A stretch of 64,000 bases of DNA, taken from Verrucomicrobium sp. BvORR106 (GTDB taxonomy: Bacteria; Verrucomicrobiota; Verrucomicrobiia; Verrucomicrobiales; Verrucomicrobiaceae). A program made the position numbers and the translations under genes. Positions 33,874 through 44,384 of the stretch are shown here, one piece after another. Numbering within the stretch: the stretch's first letter is position 1; each line of letters begins with the position of its first letter. Under the pieces are notes generated by a model, which saw only the letters and a list, made by a program, of their open reading frames with translations, did no database searches and was not told the origin of the DNA. The stretch covers positions 1-64,000 of the forward strand of contig NZ_BATR01000102.1 in the NCBI RefSeq assembly GCF_000739655.1. The letters are read 5' to 3'.

Positions 33874-34644
33874 ATGAACAACCACAGCATCCATGGTAAA
33901 GTGGCCATTGTCGCTGGTGGTGCCAAAAACCTTGGTGGTCTCCTCAGCCGTGCATTGGCTGAGAGAGGCGCCAAGGTGGTGGTCCACTACAACAGCGCAT
34001 CAACCCAGAAAGATGCGGAGGCGACCGTTGCCGCCGTGCAGGCCCTGGGCTCGGAAGCGATCGCCGTGCAAGGTGATCTCTCCGTGGTGGCCAACAATGC
34101 GACTCTCTTCGAGGAAGCCGTCAAGGCGTTTGGCAGTGTGGACATCGCGATCAACACCGCCGGTCTGGTCATCAAGAAACCGATCGCGGACGTGACGGAG
34201 GAGGACTTCGACCGGAGTTTCAACGTAAACGCCAAGGCGGCCTTCTTCTTCATCCAGGAGGCTGGGAGGAAGCTCAATGACCATGGCAAAATTGTCACCA
34301 TCGTGAGTTCTCTCCTGGCGGGCTACACGGGCTTCTATTCCATCTATCCGGGCAGCAAGTCTCCGGTGGAACATTTCACGCGGGCGGCCTCCAAGGAGTT
34401 CGGTGCCCGGGGCATTTCGGTCAATGCACTGGGGCCTGGTCCCATGGAGACGCCGTTCTTTTACGGTCAGGAGTCGGCAGAGTCCGCCCATTACAATCAG
34501 ACCGCCGCGGCATTGAGCCCATTCACCAAGACCGGTCTCACGGATCCTGGCGACATCGTGCCTACGGTGCTGCACTTGGTGTCAGATGGCTGGTGGATCA
34601 CCGGTCAGACGATCTTTTCCAACGGTGGCTACACGACGAGGTAA
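33874..34644 (+). CDS. Short-chain dehydrogenase/reductase
   Basis: A 256-residue classical SDR. The cofactor loop is VAIVAGGAKNLGGLLSRALA (variant of TGxxxGxG), followed by NTAGLV (NAG motif), the catalytic Ser in IVTIVSSLLAGY, Tyr and Lys in YPGSK, and the late motif ISVNALGPGPMETPFF. The C-terminus WWITGQTIFSNGGYTTR is typical of the FabG-like group. Substrate unknown. ATG 33874 is chosen; the frame is open 17 codons upstream but the fold starts here. A divergent AraC regulator is the likely controller. Confidence 0.9.
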   Translation: MNNHSIHGKVAIVAGGAKNLGGLLSRALAERGAKVVVHYNSASTQKDAEATVAAVQALGSEAIAVQGDLSVVANNATLFEEAVKAFGSVDIAINTAGLVIKKPIADVTEEDFDRSFNVNAKAAFFFIQEAGRKLNDHGKIVTIVSSLLAGYTGFYSIYPGSKSPVEHFTRAASKEFGARGISVNALGPGPMETPFFYGQESAESAHYNQTAAALSPFTKTGLTDPGDIVPTVLHLVSDGWWITGQTIFSNGGYTTR

Positions 34645-34766
34645 TCCCTTCGTTCGAAGCTGGTGATGGTAGGGGAGAACCATTCGGAGATTGACTCTGG
34701 CATGGTTTTCCCTTCCATCGTTGCCTGTGGAGGGCGAGCGTGGCTCTCCGGTTCATCTTGTCGTCT

Positions 34767-36047
34767 ATGAGCGATTCCGAGTCTCTGCCGTCGTCTGCTT
34801 CTGTTGCCTCCTCTCCTTCCGGCCATGGTCATGGGCATTCCCATGGGGCCGCTTTGGGAAAGTTTCGAGTTCCCGGTAGCCTCTTGCGGGTGCGTGATGG
34901 GCATGAGGCTCGGGTTTCGTTCGTCGAGCTCTTCTTCGACCTCATCTACGTCTTTGCGGTCACCCAGCTCTCCCATCATCTGCTCCACGATCTGTCGGTG
35001 TTGGGGGCGCTGGAGACGCTGGTGCTGATGTTCGGAGTGTGGCTGGCCTGGCAGTACTCCTGCTGGATCACCAACTGGTTTGACCCTGAAACCAAGCCAG
35101 TCCGGCTCATGCTCTTTGGTATCATGCTGGCAGGGCTGGTCATGGCGGCCGCCATCCCGCATGCCTTCAAGAACGGTGGGCTGGCCTTTGCCATCAGCTA
35201 CGTGCTCATCCAGGTGGGGCGCACCCTCTTCTGTCTGGCGCACCTGAAGAAGGGCCACGAGTTGACGCCGAACTTTCAGCGCATGCTGGGCTGGCTGGTG
35301 ATCTCGGCCGTGTTCTGGTTGAGTGGTGCCTTCGCCAGTGGCGGTGCCCGGCTCGCTCTGTGGGCGGTTGCGGTCTGCTGCGAGTACTTCTCGCCCATGT
35401 TTGGGTTCTGGCTTCCCAAGCTGGGCCGATCACGCACTTCTGAATGGACGGTGGAAGGCGGTCACATCGCCGAGCGGTGTCAGTTGTTTGTCATTGTGGC
35501 ACTGGGCGAATGTCTCCTCATCACCGGGGCCACGCTGAGCACGGCGAATCACTTTGATTCATCCTTGGTGATCGCCTTCCTGGCGGCCTTTGTCGGCAGT
35601 CTGGCGATGTGGTGGGTGTACTTCGACACCAGCAGCAAAGATGGATCAGAGGCCATCGTGCACTCCAGTGATCCGGGGCGCATTGCGGCCTACTACCACT
35701 ACACCCATGTCACCATGGTCGCGGGCATCATCCTCAACGCCGTGGCCAGCGAACTGGTTGTGGCGCATCCGCATGGACATACCACGCTGACATCAGCCTT
35801 GGTGCTCGGGCTCGCCAACGTGTTCTATCTTGGAGGTAATGCTCTGTACAAGACCGTTGTGTATGGCCGCGTGCCCAGATCTCATGTGGTGGCGGTGCTG
35901 GTACAACTGGCGCTGATTCCCGTGTTCATGAGGTGGCATCTGGCCACCGCCGGAGCCGTGGCCACGGCGTTGTTGTTGGTGGTCGCGGTGTGGGAGGGAT
36001 TGTGCGTGAAGCGGGTGGTGGGGGATGCGGTGAAAATTAGGAATTAG
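34767..36047 (+). CDS. Low temperature requirement protein A (LtrA) family
   Basis: A 426-residue membrane protein of the LtrA family. The hallmark is VSFVELFFDLIYVFAVTQLS near the N-terminus, then about ten hydrophobic segments, FDPETKPVRLMLFGIMLAGL, and AERCQLFVIVALGECLLITG. An N-terminal His-rich stretch (GHGHGHSHG) is unusual for the family and could bind metal. The biochemical function of LtrA is not known. The stop lies inside an AATTAGGA repeat (36035-36062). Confidence 0.88.
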   Translation: MSDSESLPSSASVASSPSGHGHGHSHGAALGKFRVPGSLLRVRDGHEARVSFVELFFDLIYVFAVTQLSHHLLHDLSVLGALETLVLMFGVWLAWQYSCWITNWFDPETKPVRLMLFGIMLAGLVMAAAIPHAFKNGGLAFAISYVLIQVGRTLFCLAHLKKGHELTPNFQRMLGWLVISAVFWLSGAFASGGARLALWAVAVCCEYFSPMFGFWLPKLGRSRTSEWTVEGGHIAERCQLFVIVALGECLLITGATLSTANHFDSSLVIAFLAAFVGSLAMWWVYFDTSSKDGSEAIVHSSDPGRIAAYYHYTHVTMVAGIILNAVASELVVAHPHGHTTLTSALVLGLANVFYLGGNALYKTVVYGRVPRSHVVAVLVQLALIPVFMRWHLATAGAVATALLLVVAVWEGLCVKRVVGDAVKIRN

Positions 36048-36062
36048 GAATGATGAATTAGG
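36035..36062. repeat. AATTAGGA short tandem words
   Basis: Three copies of AATTAGG(A), at 36035, 36042 and 36056. The ltrA stop codon (TAG) is part of the first. Confidence 0.6.
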
Positions 36063-36174
36063 CTGGCGACATCGGAGGCGGGAATCGCAGAGGTTCTGCA
36101 CTTGTCCGGTGGACGGATGTGTCAAAGTCGGTGCTTGTCATGGGCATCTCGTTTTGTGATGATTTCATTCAACC

Positions 36175-36480
36175 ATGAGCACTCCCGCACCCCCGGAGCT
36201 TCCGCCATCGCAACGCCCACCCAACGGCCGTGAGACTTACAACGCGGTCACGGACATTGTAGGAGGGCCCAATGTTCGTCTGAAGGACAACTTGTTCCAA
36301 GGGGGGGCCATTCTTGTGTGCTTGCTGTTGGGAGCTGGCATCGGAGCGTGCTGGACCAGCTCCTGGCCGGGCTCCATCATCATCGGAGCCTTTGGGGGGC
36401 TTCTGGTGGGGTTGTTTGGCAGCGGGATTTTTCTGATGATCTTTCGCGCTGTGCGTCATCAGCAGGGCCGTCATGATTGA
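36175..36480 (+). CDS. Small two-segment membrane protein
   Basis: A 101-residue protein with a polar N-terminus (STPAPPELPPSQRPPNGRET) and two hydrophobic hairpins (GGAILVCLLLGAGIGACW, then SIIIGAFGGLLVGLFGSGIF). No family is recognised. It is followed by a strong terminator at 36522. Confidence 0.6.
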   Translation: MSTPAPPELPPSQRPPNGRETYNAVTDIVGGPNVRLKDNLFQGGAILVCLLLGAGIGACWTSSWPGSIIIGAFGGLLVGLFGSGIFLMIFRAVRHQQGRHD

Positions 36481-36521
36481 GATGGGCATGCCTTGAGCCG
36501 CCGCGGCTTTGCGGCTGGTAA

Positions 36522-36557
36522 ACAAAAAACGGCCGGTCTCGCGACCGGCCGTTTTTG
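36522..36557. terminator. Bidirectional rho-independent terminator
   Basis: A run of A, then ACGGCCGGTC (36529-36538), loop TCGC, GACCGGCCGT (36543-36552) and TTTT. It serves both the small membrane protein gene and the large minus-strand gene. Confidence 0.9.
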
Positions 36558-36586
36558 CAGTTTACATCAATTTCCGGGATCCCCGC

Positions 36587-39500
36587 CTACTTCTTCGACA
36601 GCGCCTGGAGGTAGTCCAGCAGGCTGGCGAATTCCTTAACGGTCAGGTTCATGACCAAACCGGGAGGCATCATGGAGATGGGCAGCTTTTCGCGCTTGGC
36701 GATGTCTGCCACCTTGTAGGTGAACTCCTGGGAGGTGATGGTGCGGATCTTCACCTGGTCAGCGGACTCGAGGGTCACGAAACCAAGCTGCTGGGTGCCG
36801 TCCTTGAGCGCGAACATCTCCGTGGCGAAGCCTTGGGCGATGGTCTTGTTCGGATCAAGGATGGCCATGGCCAGTTCCTCACGCTTGTAGGTCTGGGCGA
36901 TGTTGCCCAGATACGGCCCCTTTTGGGGTTCGTCTTCACGCGTGGTGTGGCAGGCCACACAAGTCTGGCGGGTGAAGAGTTGCTCACCCAGCTCTGCGTC
37001 ACCCTTGGTCTTGAGGACCTGGGCGATCACGTCAGCCTGCTGCAGGGTGCTGATGAGCGGGCCGGATTCCTTGGTCTTCTTCTCCAGCTTCATGGCTTTG
37101 GCGGCATTGGTCGCGGCGGCGGCCACGGCCTTGTCCGAGTCGTCCAGAGCGGCGATCACCTTGTCGGCATAGGGGTTATGCTTGAGCATGGCCACGGCCT
37201 TGAGGATCTGCACACGACGCTGGGGATTCTGCCAGCCCTGATCAAGAGCCTTGCCGGAGAGCTCGCGGGACTCGGGGCTGCCGGTCTTGCGGGCGCTCAG
37301 ATTCAGCAGGGCGGCATCGGCCCAGAGGGCGGCCGGGGTTCCCAGCTTTTCAGCTTCCAACTCGAGGAGTTGATGGTGGTTCTCCAGCTTGGCGGAGTTC
37401 AGGAACGCGTTGCGGGCGGTTTCCTGTTCCTTGCCTGCATCCTTCATCCCGTTCAGGGCCACGAGGGCACCGAGGCTTGCTTTCACACCGTCTGCGCTGT
37501 CCGTTTTGGTCAGGGCCACGATGGCCTGGGACAGGACGGTGGGGGATGCGGGAGGGTTCGAGGAGGCGGCGCTGATGAGCAGCGGGATGCCGGCGGCCGG
37601 GATGGTCTCGGCATTGGCCAGTTGACCCACGGCGTCGGGCAGCAGTTTGCTGTCCTTGGCGGCGAGGGTGAGGATGCGCTCCAGAGCTTCGTTGAACTGG
37701 ATGCGGTTGCGGTTCAGCTCGCTCACCAGATAGGCGGCGTCTTCCGCAGAAGCCTTGGCCAGCGCTTCCTTCAAGGCCGCGGCAACCTTCGGCGACTCAC
37801 CCCAGGCTTCTGGCTGGTAGTAAGGTCCGCGGGTGTCGGGACGCGTGCCCCAGGAATCGCCCTTCCACTCGCCTTCGGTGAAGTGCAGGCGGGCCAGGGC
37901 GGAGAAGATGCCTTTGCGCAGGGCGGGATCGTTGGCCTTGTCCAGGCGGGCGATCAGACCGTCCACCACTTCCGGCTTGTGAATCATCGCCAGTGCGCGC
38001 AGTGCCCCTTTGCGGGCAGTGTCGTCAATGACCTTCTCCACGGAGCTGTCCGTCGGGTTCGCGTCAATAATACCGAAGAGGTCCTTGCTCGCGCCGGACA
38101 TGCCCAGCGCACGAATGGCCACGTGACGGGCCACCTCGTCCTGCTTCGCGTTGAGGAAGCGGGCAATGTTCAGCGGGCCGCGGGGGGCCTTGTCCGAAAG
38201 GGACAGAAGCGTGCGGGCCATCTGCACAGAGAGACGGGAGTCTTCGTAGATGGAGGTCGTTTTGGTGGAAGCCGCGACGTTCACGGTGCCAAAGGGCATC
38301 ACGCTCTCATGCAGTTCGGCGCGGTAGGCATTGGCCACCACCTGCCAGTCAGCCTCGGTCTCGGGGGAGGCCAGGCTGACGACGAAGTCGGACGGATCCT
38401 TGGCGCCCAGGCGCATCGTGTAGATGGCCGCGATGCGGGCTGCAGGGGACAGGTCCTTGTTGCGGAAGGTGCCGGCGAGATCAATTGCGACCTCTTTCGT
38501 GGCCTTGCGACGTACCAGTTCACGCTCGGCCTCGATGCGGCGGCGATAGCTGGGGGAGGACAATTCTTTCACCAGCTCGGCATTGGCAGCCTTGGCGTAG
38601 TTCGGCAGCGGAGCGGCCTTGAAGTCCTTGGGCTTCACACGCACGACATAACCGACGTTGGGGCCTTCCCAGTTGAAGGTCGCACCCTTCCAACTGGCGC
38701 AATAGACGTTGCTGTTGGCGTCCACGTCCGCATCGGTGGGGCGGGTCATCTTGATGAAGGGCTGCGGTGCAGCCGTCTCTTCATAGGTGGAGCCTTTGAC
38801 CTTCACGGTGTGATGCCAAAGGGCACCGGTGCCCCAGTCAGCCGTGAAGGGGGCGTTGCTCCATTTGCCGAAGCCAGGCTCATCAATGTACACGGCGCCG
38901 CAGCCGGAGCCGCCGCCGTAGTCGGCGAGGGGCGTGATGGCCTCGTCCGCGAAGTTCTTGTAGAGACGGGGATAGCCGTGGTTCTCCAGGCCGGTGAAGT
39001 GGTGGAAGCGCACGTTCCAGCCGCCGCCATCGTTCGTGTTGTCGCGGGCAAAGATGTCCATGGTCGGGCTCACGGCCACTTCCAGGATGTTGCGAGTGCC
39101 GGTGGAGTAGATTTCCAGGCCGGTGCCGTCAGGGCGTACGCGGATGACACCGCCGCCACGATGCTGCACCTTGCGACCGTCCGTGCCTTCCGCCTGCATG
39201 AAGCCAAAGTCACCGCCAGCGATGTAGAGCCAGCCGTCCACGCCGAGGCTCAAGCCGTTGGTGGTGTGGTCTGCGGGACGATCCGCAAAGCCGAAGGCGA
39301 GGTTCTTCACCAGCACCTTTTGTTCATCAGAAACGCCGTCGCCGTCCTTGTCGATGAAGACCGAGAGGTGCGGCGGGTGCACGAGATAGAGGCGGTCGTG
39401 ATCCCAAACCAGACCACGGGGGGAGTCCACGTCTTTGACGAACTCCTTCACTTCATCCGCACGGCCATCGCCATCCACATCCTTGAGGCGGATGATGCGA

Positions 39501-41077
39501 CCCCGCTTGGGATTGCGGCCCAGGGAGCCGTTGCCATCGCTGGAGACGTAGAGGGTGCCATCGGGAGCGGCAGCCACATAGACTGGGTAGTTCACTGCGG
39601 GAGGAGAGGCGAACACTGTTGCCTCGAACCCATCCGGAACTTTCACGTCCTTGAGCACCTCTGCTTCCTGCTCGGCCGTCAGCTTCACGATCTTCGGCGT
39701 GATGTTGCCTTCCTTGGCGAACTCGCTGCTGTTTTTCTCGTCTTCCTTCTTGGCCTGCGCCTTATCTTTGGCATCGACCTTGGCTGCGATCGACTTGATG
39801 CCGTCGCCCTTCAGGGAGATTTCTCGCACGCTCACCCAACCAGTGGAGGCTTTGCCCTCCACCGTCAGCTTCACGTACTTCGCATCTTTGGCGATGAAGC
39901 TGTGCTCGGTGTCACCACCTTTGGGGTCCTTCGTCGTGTCTGCCACCACGGTCCAGCTCTTGCCGTCGGCGGAGGTCTCTAGCTTGTGGGGGTAGATAGG
40001 AGCGTTGCTCTCCCAGACGATCTTGGCGCCGCTCAGGTTCTGCGGCTTGTCGAACTCCAACTGCAACCACTGCGGGCGGTCACCGCCGTTGGCGCACCAG
40101 CGGCTGTCCTTGCTGCCGTCCACGGCTTTCCAGGCGAAGTTGGATTTGCCAGTTTCCTCGCTGGATGCGGTGACCTTCACTTGAGTGGCATCCTTGGCGG
40201 CGGCGGGCGGCGCGGCAGGGGCGGGCGCCTCGGCTTTCGGAGCCGGCGGGTTGGCCTTCACGAAGGTCACCTTGTTCTCGCCGGTGTAGGGCACGAGGTA
40301 GGCGGGATCCAGCTTGCCAGCGGCCCAGAGCACCCCGCGGGTGAGCAGATCCAGATAGCGGGCATCGGCCACGGTGTCGTTGTTGTGACCGATGGTGGTG
40401 CTGAAGCTTTTGGCGCCGGACTTCTCATTGGTCCAGGCCACAATGTACTCCACATCCTTCACGCTGCCGTCCTTCTGTTTGATGGACTGCTTGCCCATGG
40501 CCAGCGGGTGGGCATCGAAGATGTTGACGTTGTTGTAGAGCTCCTCCTTGATCGTCGTCCAGTCCTGGAGCGGCTTGGTGATCGGGTGCTCGGAGTCAAC
40601 ATAGCGTATGGCGACAGGCTCCTGCGGACCGTGACCGGTGGACTGCAGGCCCAGGTGCTTGAACCAGGCGTCCGATCCCGTGCGGAAGCTGTGCATGGCG
40701 CAGTGGAGGTGCACGGCGGGTATGGTCTTGTGCGCGTCCAGCACCCGCTGGAGCACGGCGGGATCCTTGGAGCCCGCGGCACATTCATCATGGATGATGA
40801 TGTCATACCCCTTGGCCCAGTCGGCGTTGTCATACAACGGCAGGGGCGGGGTGGTGCTCTTGTCATCCGTCCAGATCACATCAACCTGGACGTTCGCACG
40901 CGACTGGATGCCCTTACTCAGGATCTCCTGTTGTTTGGCGTAGTCATGGCAGCATCCCCCTGCGATCAGGAGAGCCTTGAGCGGCTTGGATTTGGCGTCG
41001 CCCGACTGTGCGGGCAGCATGTGGTAAGAGCTGACCGCAGCCAGCGCGAGTGGTATCAGGAACAGTAGGCGTCGCAT
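36587..41077 (-). CDS. PVC-type multidomain protein: ThuA, discoidin, propeller, HEAT, cytochrome c
   Basis: A 1496-residue exported protein. Order: signal peptide (MRRLLFLIPLALAAVSS); ThuA-like domain from about residue 33 (KALLIAGGCCHDYAKQ, HLHCAMHSFR); F5/8-type discoidin domain from about 300 (VKVTASSEETGKSNFAWKAV); membrane-bound-dehydrogenase-type propeller from about 480 (VPDGFEATVFASPPAVNYPV, KDVDGDGRADE); HEAT-like repeats from about 830; one haem c site CVACH near 1372 with distal Met in MMPPGLV. Such proteins occur in Planctomycetes and Verrucomicrobia and are thought to oxidise sugars in the periplasm. ATG 41077 gives the signal peptide; 41191 does not. Confidence 0.9.
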   Translation of the reverse strand: MRRLLFLIPLALAAVSSYHMLPAQSGDAKSKPLKALLIAGGCCHDYAKQQEILSKGIQSRANVQVDVIWTDDKSTTPPLPLYDNADWAKGYDIIIHDECAAGSKDPAVLQRVLDAHKTIPAVHLHCAMHSFRTGSDAWFKHLGLQSTGHGPQEPVAIRYVDSEHPITKPLQDWTTIKEELYNNVNIFDAHPLAMGKQSIKQKDGSVKDVEYIVAWTNEKSGAKSFSTTIGHNNDTVADARYLDLLTRGVLWAAGKLDPAYLVPYTGENKVTFVKANPPAPKAEAPAPAAPPAAAKDATQVKVTASSEETGKSNFAWKAVDGSKDSRWCANGGDRPQWLQLEFDKPQNLSGAKIVWESNAPIYPHKLETSADGKSWTVVADTTKDPKGGDTEHSFIAKDAKYVKLTVEGKASTGWVSVREISLKGDGIKSIAAKVDAKDKAQAKKEDEKNSSEFAKEGNITPKIVKLTAEQEAEVLKDVKVPDGFEATVFASPPAVNYPVYVAAAPDGTLYVSSDGNGSLGRNPKRGRIIRLKDVDGDGRADEVKEFVKDVDSPRGLVWDHDRLYLVHPPHLSVFIDKDGDGVSDEQKVLVKNLAFGFADRPADHTTNGLSLGVDGWLYIAGGDFGFMQAEGTDGRKVQHRGGGVIRVRPDGTGLEIYSTGTRNILEVAVSPTMDIFARDNTNDGGGWNVRFHHFTGLENHGYPRLYKNFADEAITPLADYGGGSGCGAVYIDEPGFGKWSNAPFTADWGTGALWHHTVKVKGSTYEETAAPQPFIKMTRPTDADVDANSNVYCASWKGATFNWEGPNVGYVVRVKPKDFKAAPLPNYAKAANAELVKELSSPSYRRRIEAERELVRRKATKEVAIDLAGTFRNKDLSPAARIAAIYTMRLGAKDPSDFVVSLASPETEADWQVVANAYRAELHESVMPFGTVNVAASTKTTSIYEDSRLSVQMARTLLSLSDKAPRGPLNIARFLNAKQDEVARHVAIRALGMSGASKDLFGIIDANPTDSSVEKVIDDTARKGALRALAMIHKPEVVDGLIARLDKANDPALRKGIFSALARLHFTEGEWKGDSWGTRPDTRGPYYQPEAWGESPKVAAALKEALAKASAEDAAYLVSELNRNRIQFNEALERILTLAAKDSKLLPDAVGQLANAETIPAAGIPLLISAASSNPPASPTVLSQAIVALTKTDSADGVKASLGALVALNGMKDAGKEQETARNAFLNSAKLENHHQLLELEAEKLGTPAALWADAALLNLSARKTGSPESRELSGKALDQGWQNPQRRVQILKAVAMLKHNPYADKVIAALDDSDKAVAAAATNAAKAMKLEKKTKESGPLISTLQQADVIAQVLKTKGDAELGEQLFTRQTCVACHTTREDEPQKGPYLGNIAQTYKREELAMAILDPNKTIAQGFATEMFALKDGTQQLGFVTLESADQVKIRTITSQEFTYKVADIAKREKLPISMMPPGLVMNLTVKEFASLLDYLQALSKK

Positions 41078-41366
41078 AAAAAGCGGAGAATGGGACAGAA
41101 AAGTACGGAAGTGAATGGCGGATTTTGCTGGGTTTGCCATCTTTGCGAGGAATTGGGCAAAACCAGACACCGACTTGTAACCTTCGGCCACGAAAAAGGG
41201 CCATCCAGTGTGAATGACGCTGGATCTGGAAGTGGGACGTTACTGAGGAATAGGAGCCGATTCCTGGCGGGATTGCTGCTTGATCCTGAGAAGGTTGAGC
41301 GAAATGGTGCGCAGAAGTACCAAGGGTGCTCCAAGTTTTTGCTTTTTTGCCCTGTTCTGATCCTCC

Positions 41367-44133
41367 ATGCCTTTTCCCCCGGTCGCTGACTCTGCCCTGC
41401 CTTCGCGCTGTGCCCGCTGCGGCACGCCGGAGGTGCAGTGGGAGGAGATGACCTTCTGCCCCCGATGCATCCGGGAGTTTTCGGGGTCAGACCGGCTGGG
41501 AAAAATCGGCCCCTATTCGCTGGAGACCCTGCTTGGGCAGGGGGGCATGGGCTATGTCTATCTCGCGTGTCACGACAGCACGGGAAGGACGGTGGCGCTA
41601 AAAACGCCCCGGCTGGAGGGACGGGATCGCGAGTTGTTCTACCGGAGGTTCCTCCAGGAGGCCAAGGCCCTGTCTGCCCTGGACCACCCGGGCATTCTGC
41701 CCATCTACGAGGTGGGGGAGGAGAATGGCGAGCCGTGGTTCGCCATGAAACTGGCAGAGAGTGGCACCCTGGCGGACCTGATGGCCAGTGGGAAGGGGCG
41801 TCTCGATCAACGGGAGGCCGCCTCCATGCTGGCGGACATCGCCAACGCCGTGCAGTACGCGCATGACCGAGGCGTGCTGCATCGGGACCTCAAGCCCCAC
41901 AACATCCTGTTGGACGAGCGCGGCCAGGCCATGGTGGGGGACTTTGGGCTGGCCCGTTGGGAGGGGCAGGAGTCAACCCTGAGCGTGACCCTGCTGGCTC
42001 TGGGGACGCCTGAGTACGCTGCCCCAGAGTTGGCGCAAGGCCGGGCCCCCCTCGGCAGCGGCAGACATCTACTCCCTGGGGGCGGTCTTGTACCATGCCC
42101 TGGCGGGGCATCCTCCCTACCGCGGAGCCAATCCGGCGGGCACCCTCACATTGGCGGTGGAAGGCCGGGTGGAACCCTTGACCCAGCAGGGCATCGCTGA
42201 AGATCTTTGGCAGGTGTGCCGCAAGTGCCTGGAACCAGATCCTGCGGACCGCTACAACACGGCTCGCGAGCTGGAGACAGACCTCCGCTCCTGGCTCGCG
42301 GGAGCGCCGGTCAGCGTGCGTCGTCTCTCGCCCACGGAGAAACTCCGCCGTGTGGTGCGGCGCAATCCCATGGTGACGGCCCTTTCTCTGACTACCGCCC
42401 TCGCTCTCGTGCTGGCTCTGGCGGCGGTCGTGGTGGCGGATCGGCGGGTGCTCAACTATGAGCGGGAGCGGGGTCAGATGGCGGGCCGTCTGGCTGAGGA
42501 GAGGCTCCACACCGCCCGCCTTGCCCAAGTGGAGCTTTTGCTCTCCAGCCAGCGTCCGGGTCAGCGCACCAAGGCGTTGGAGATCGTGAAGGAAGCGTGG
42601 CAACGCAAACCGGAGCCCGGGTTGCGGGAGTTGGCGGTTCGAGCTCTCACCCTGGGAGACTTTGTCCAGCAGGAGGGGCCTACGGTCCTGCCGCGGCGCT
42701 TCAGCCTCCCACCGGGCCCCAAGGAGGTGGTTTCACTGAATGGCCAGCGCCGGGCCAGACTCCGGCCATCAGATGATGACGGGGATCTGGTGCAGATCGT
42801 GAATCCCGCCGGGAACGAGGAAACCCTGCTCAAGCTCGACGGCAAACTCCTGGCGATGACCTGGAATACCGAGGGCGATCAGCTCGTGCTCGCCTGCACG
42901 GCCATGCGGACCTATCGCTGGCGGGCGGGATCGACCGAGATGGAGAACCGACTGCGCCCCAGAGACAGTGCCACCATCGGATTTGTCTGGCATCCTGGCG
43001 GCAGGCACATTGCGTGTGTGGCGGCCGATGGCGTGTTGTGGATCTGGGACCTGGATCGGGCGGATGATGTGATCGCCGAGTCTCTGGGCGCGGTGGTGGA
43101 TCCGCTGCCTGAATGGAAAAGTGAGGGGCGCGAACTCGCCTGGCAGGATGCCAATGGTGCCCGTCGGCAGATGAACGTGGTGCTGCCCACCGGGGTGCGT
43201 GTCCTGCGGCGTCAGAGTGACGGACTGCGGCGCGAGAACTTCTCCACGATCGCGGTCGATGCCCGGCGTGAGCAGGTGCTGTGGTCCACGGGGAATGGCG
43301 TTCAACTGTGGGAGCCAGCGGTAGGTCGGCAACGCCAAGTGGCCCCCAAGAGCGGGCGCGAATGGATGGGGGCCCGCTTTACTGCGGAGGGCATCCAGAC
43401 CTGCGGCTGGAACTCTGGCCTGCGGGGGCTGACGGATGCGGAGCTCGCCAGCGGCGGGGCTCTGCCGGATCGCCCCGGCGTGTCTCCCTACGTCGGAGCC
43501 GTGCTCATGGCGGGATCCGAGAACGGGTGGCTGGCGCTGCTGCAGGGGCCGCTCCAAAGGTTTGCCGTGGTGAAGCCGGGGACCAAGGGCGCTCGTCCCT
43601 TGCCGCAGCCACTGCCCTACTCGGTCACCTTGAATCATGATGGCACCCGCGCCGCCACCAGTAGTTTCCAAAATCCCGGCGTCGTGATCTGGGACATCTC
43701 TGGTCCGGGCATGAGCGCGCGCAAGCTGCAGGAGCTGGCCGAGGTGGAGCCTGCGGCCTCGCTGACGTTTTCACCGGATGGCAGTCGTTTGCTCACGGTC
43801 AGCAATCACCGCGGTGCAGTGTGGAACGTGACGAGCGGGGAGTTGATCGCCAATCTGGGAGCGGGGGAGTCGTTCAACCAAGGGGCGTGGCTGCCCGATG
43901 GTCGTACTGTGGTGGTGCAGAATGGGCGGGGCGCTCAATTCTACTCCGCTGCAGATGGTAATCTCCTGGCCCGGCTCCCGCATCCCGCGCCCCTGGCCGG
44001 GGATGAGCACGTGGCCATGGCGGTGGATTCGAGGAAAAACTGGATCGCGGAACAGCTCGAGGACAGCTCTGTGATTCTGTGGGACTGGGATGAGCTGCAG
44101 CGCGAACTGACTCAGCTCGGCATGTGGGAGTGA
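41367..44133 (+). pseudogene. Ser/Thr protein kinase with zinc ribbon and propeller tail, frameshifted
   Basis: The first part (41367 to about 42050) has a zinc-ribbon (CARCGTPEVQ, CPRC), then a kinase domain: GQGGMGYVYLA, VALKTP, HRDLKPHNILL, DFGLARW, GTPEYAAPELAQG. The second part, in another frame, continues the domain (ADIYSLGAVLYHALAGHPPY, RYNTARELE), then a membrane segment (LSLTTALALVLALAAVVVAD) and a WD40-like propeller to 44133. Removing one C from the run of six at 42046-42051 restores a continuous protein of about 920 residues. Either a recent mutation, a slippage-controlled gene or a sequencing error. Without correction, the product lacks the C-lobe. Confidence 0.88.
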
Positions 44134-44199
44134 TGGCGACGGGGGCGCTGGAGGAGCTTGTCGAATCCGGTAGCTTCACCGCTTAAAAGCCAATGCCAT

Positions 44200-44330
44200 T
44201 GGGGAAGTATGCCGTGGGCAGGCTTGATGAGGCCGGGCCTTCAGCCCTCTGGAGTTTTTTGTGATCAAAACCTTGGGCGTTGCCCAAGGCTGTGATGAGG
44301 CCGGACCTTTGGTCCTCCTGAGGCAAAGCT
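44200..44330. repeat. Paired hairpin repeats
   Basis: Two units start TGATGAGGCCGG: one with GGGC-CTTCA-GCCC (about 44225-44254) and one with GGAC-CTTTG-GTCC (about 44292-44323). Between them lies CCTTGGGC-GTT-GCCCAAGG. The paired bases change together between the two units. Confidence 0.6.
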
Positions 44331-44384
44331 TTTGCACCGACAGGCAAAGCTGGAATCCCATGCCTTTTCTCTGATGGCATTGGT

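Noticed and set aside
34629-35258. Minus-strand open frame of 209 codons opposite ltrA
   Set aside because: Composition (rich in Gln, His and Arg) and its location inside the reverse of a clear membrane-protein gene argue against it.
36509-39982. Plus-strand open frame of 1157 codons
   Set aside because: It is antisense to the ThuA/cytochrome c gene, whose domains and terminator orientation are clear. Long antisense frames are a product of high GC and codon bias.
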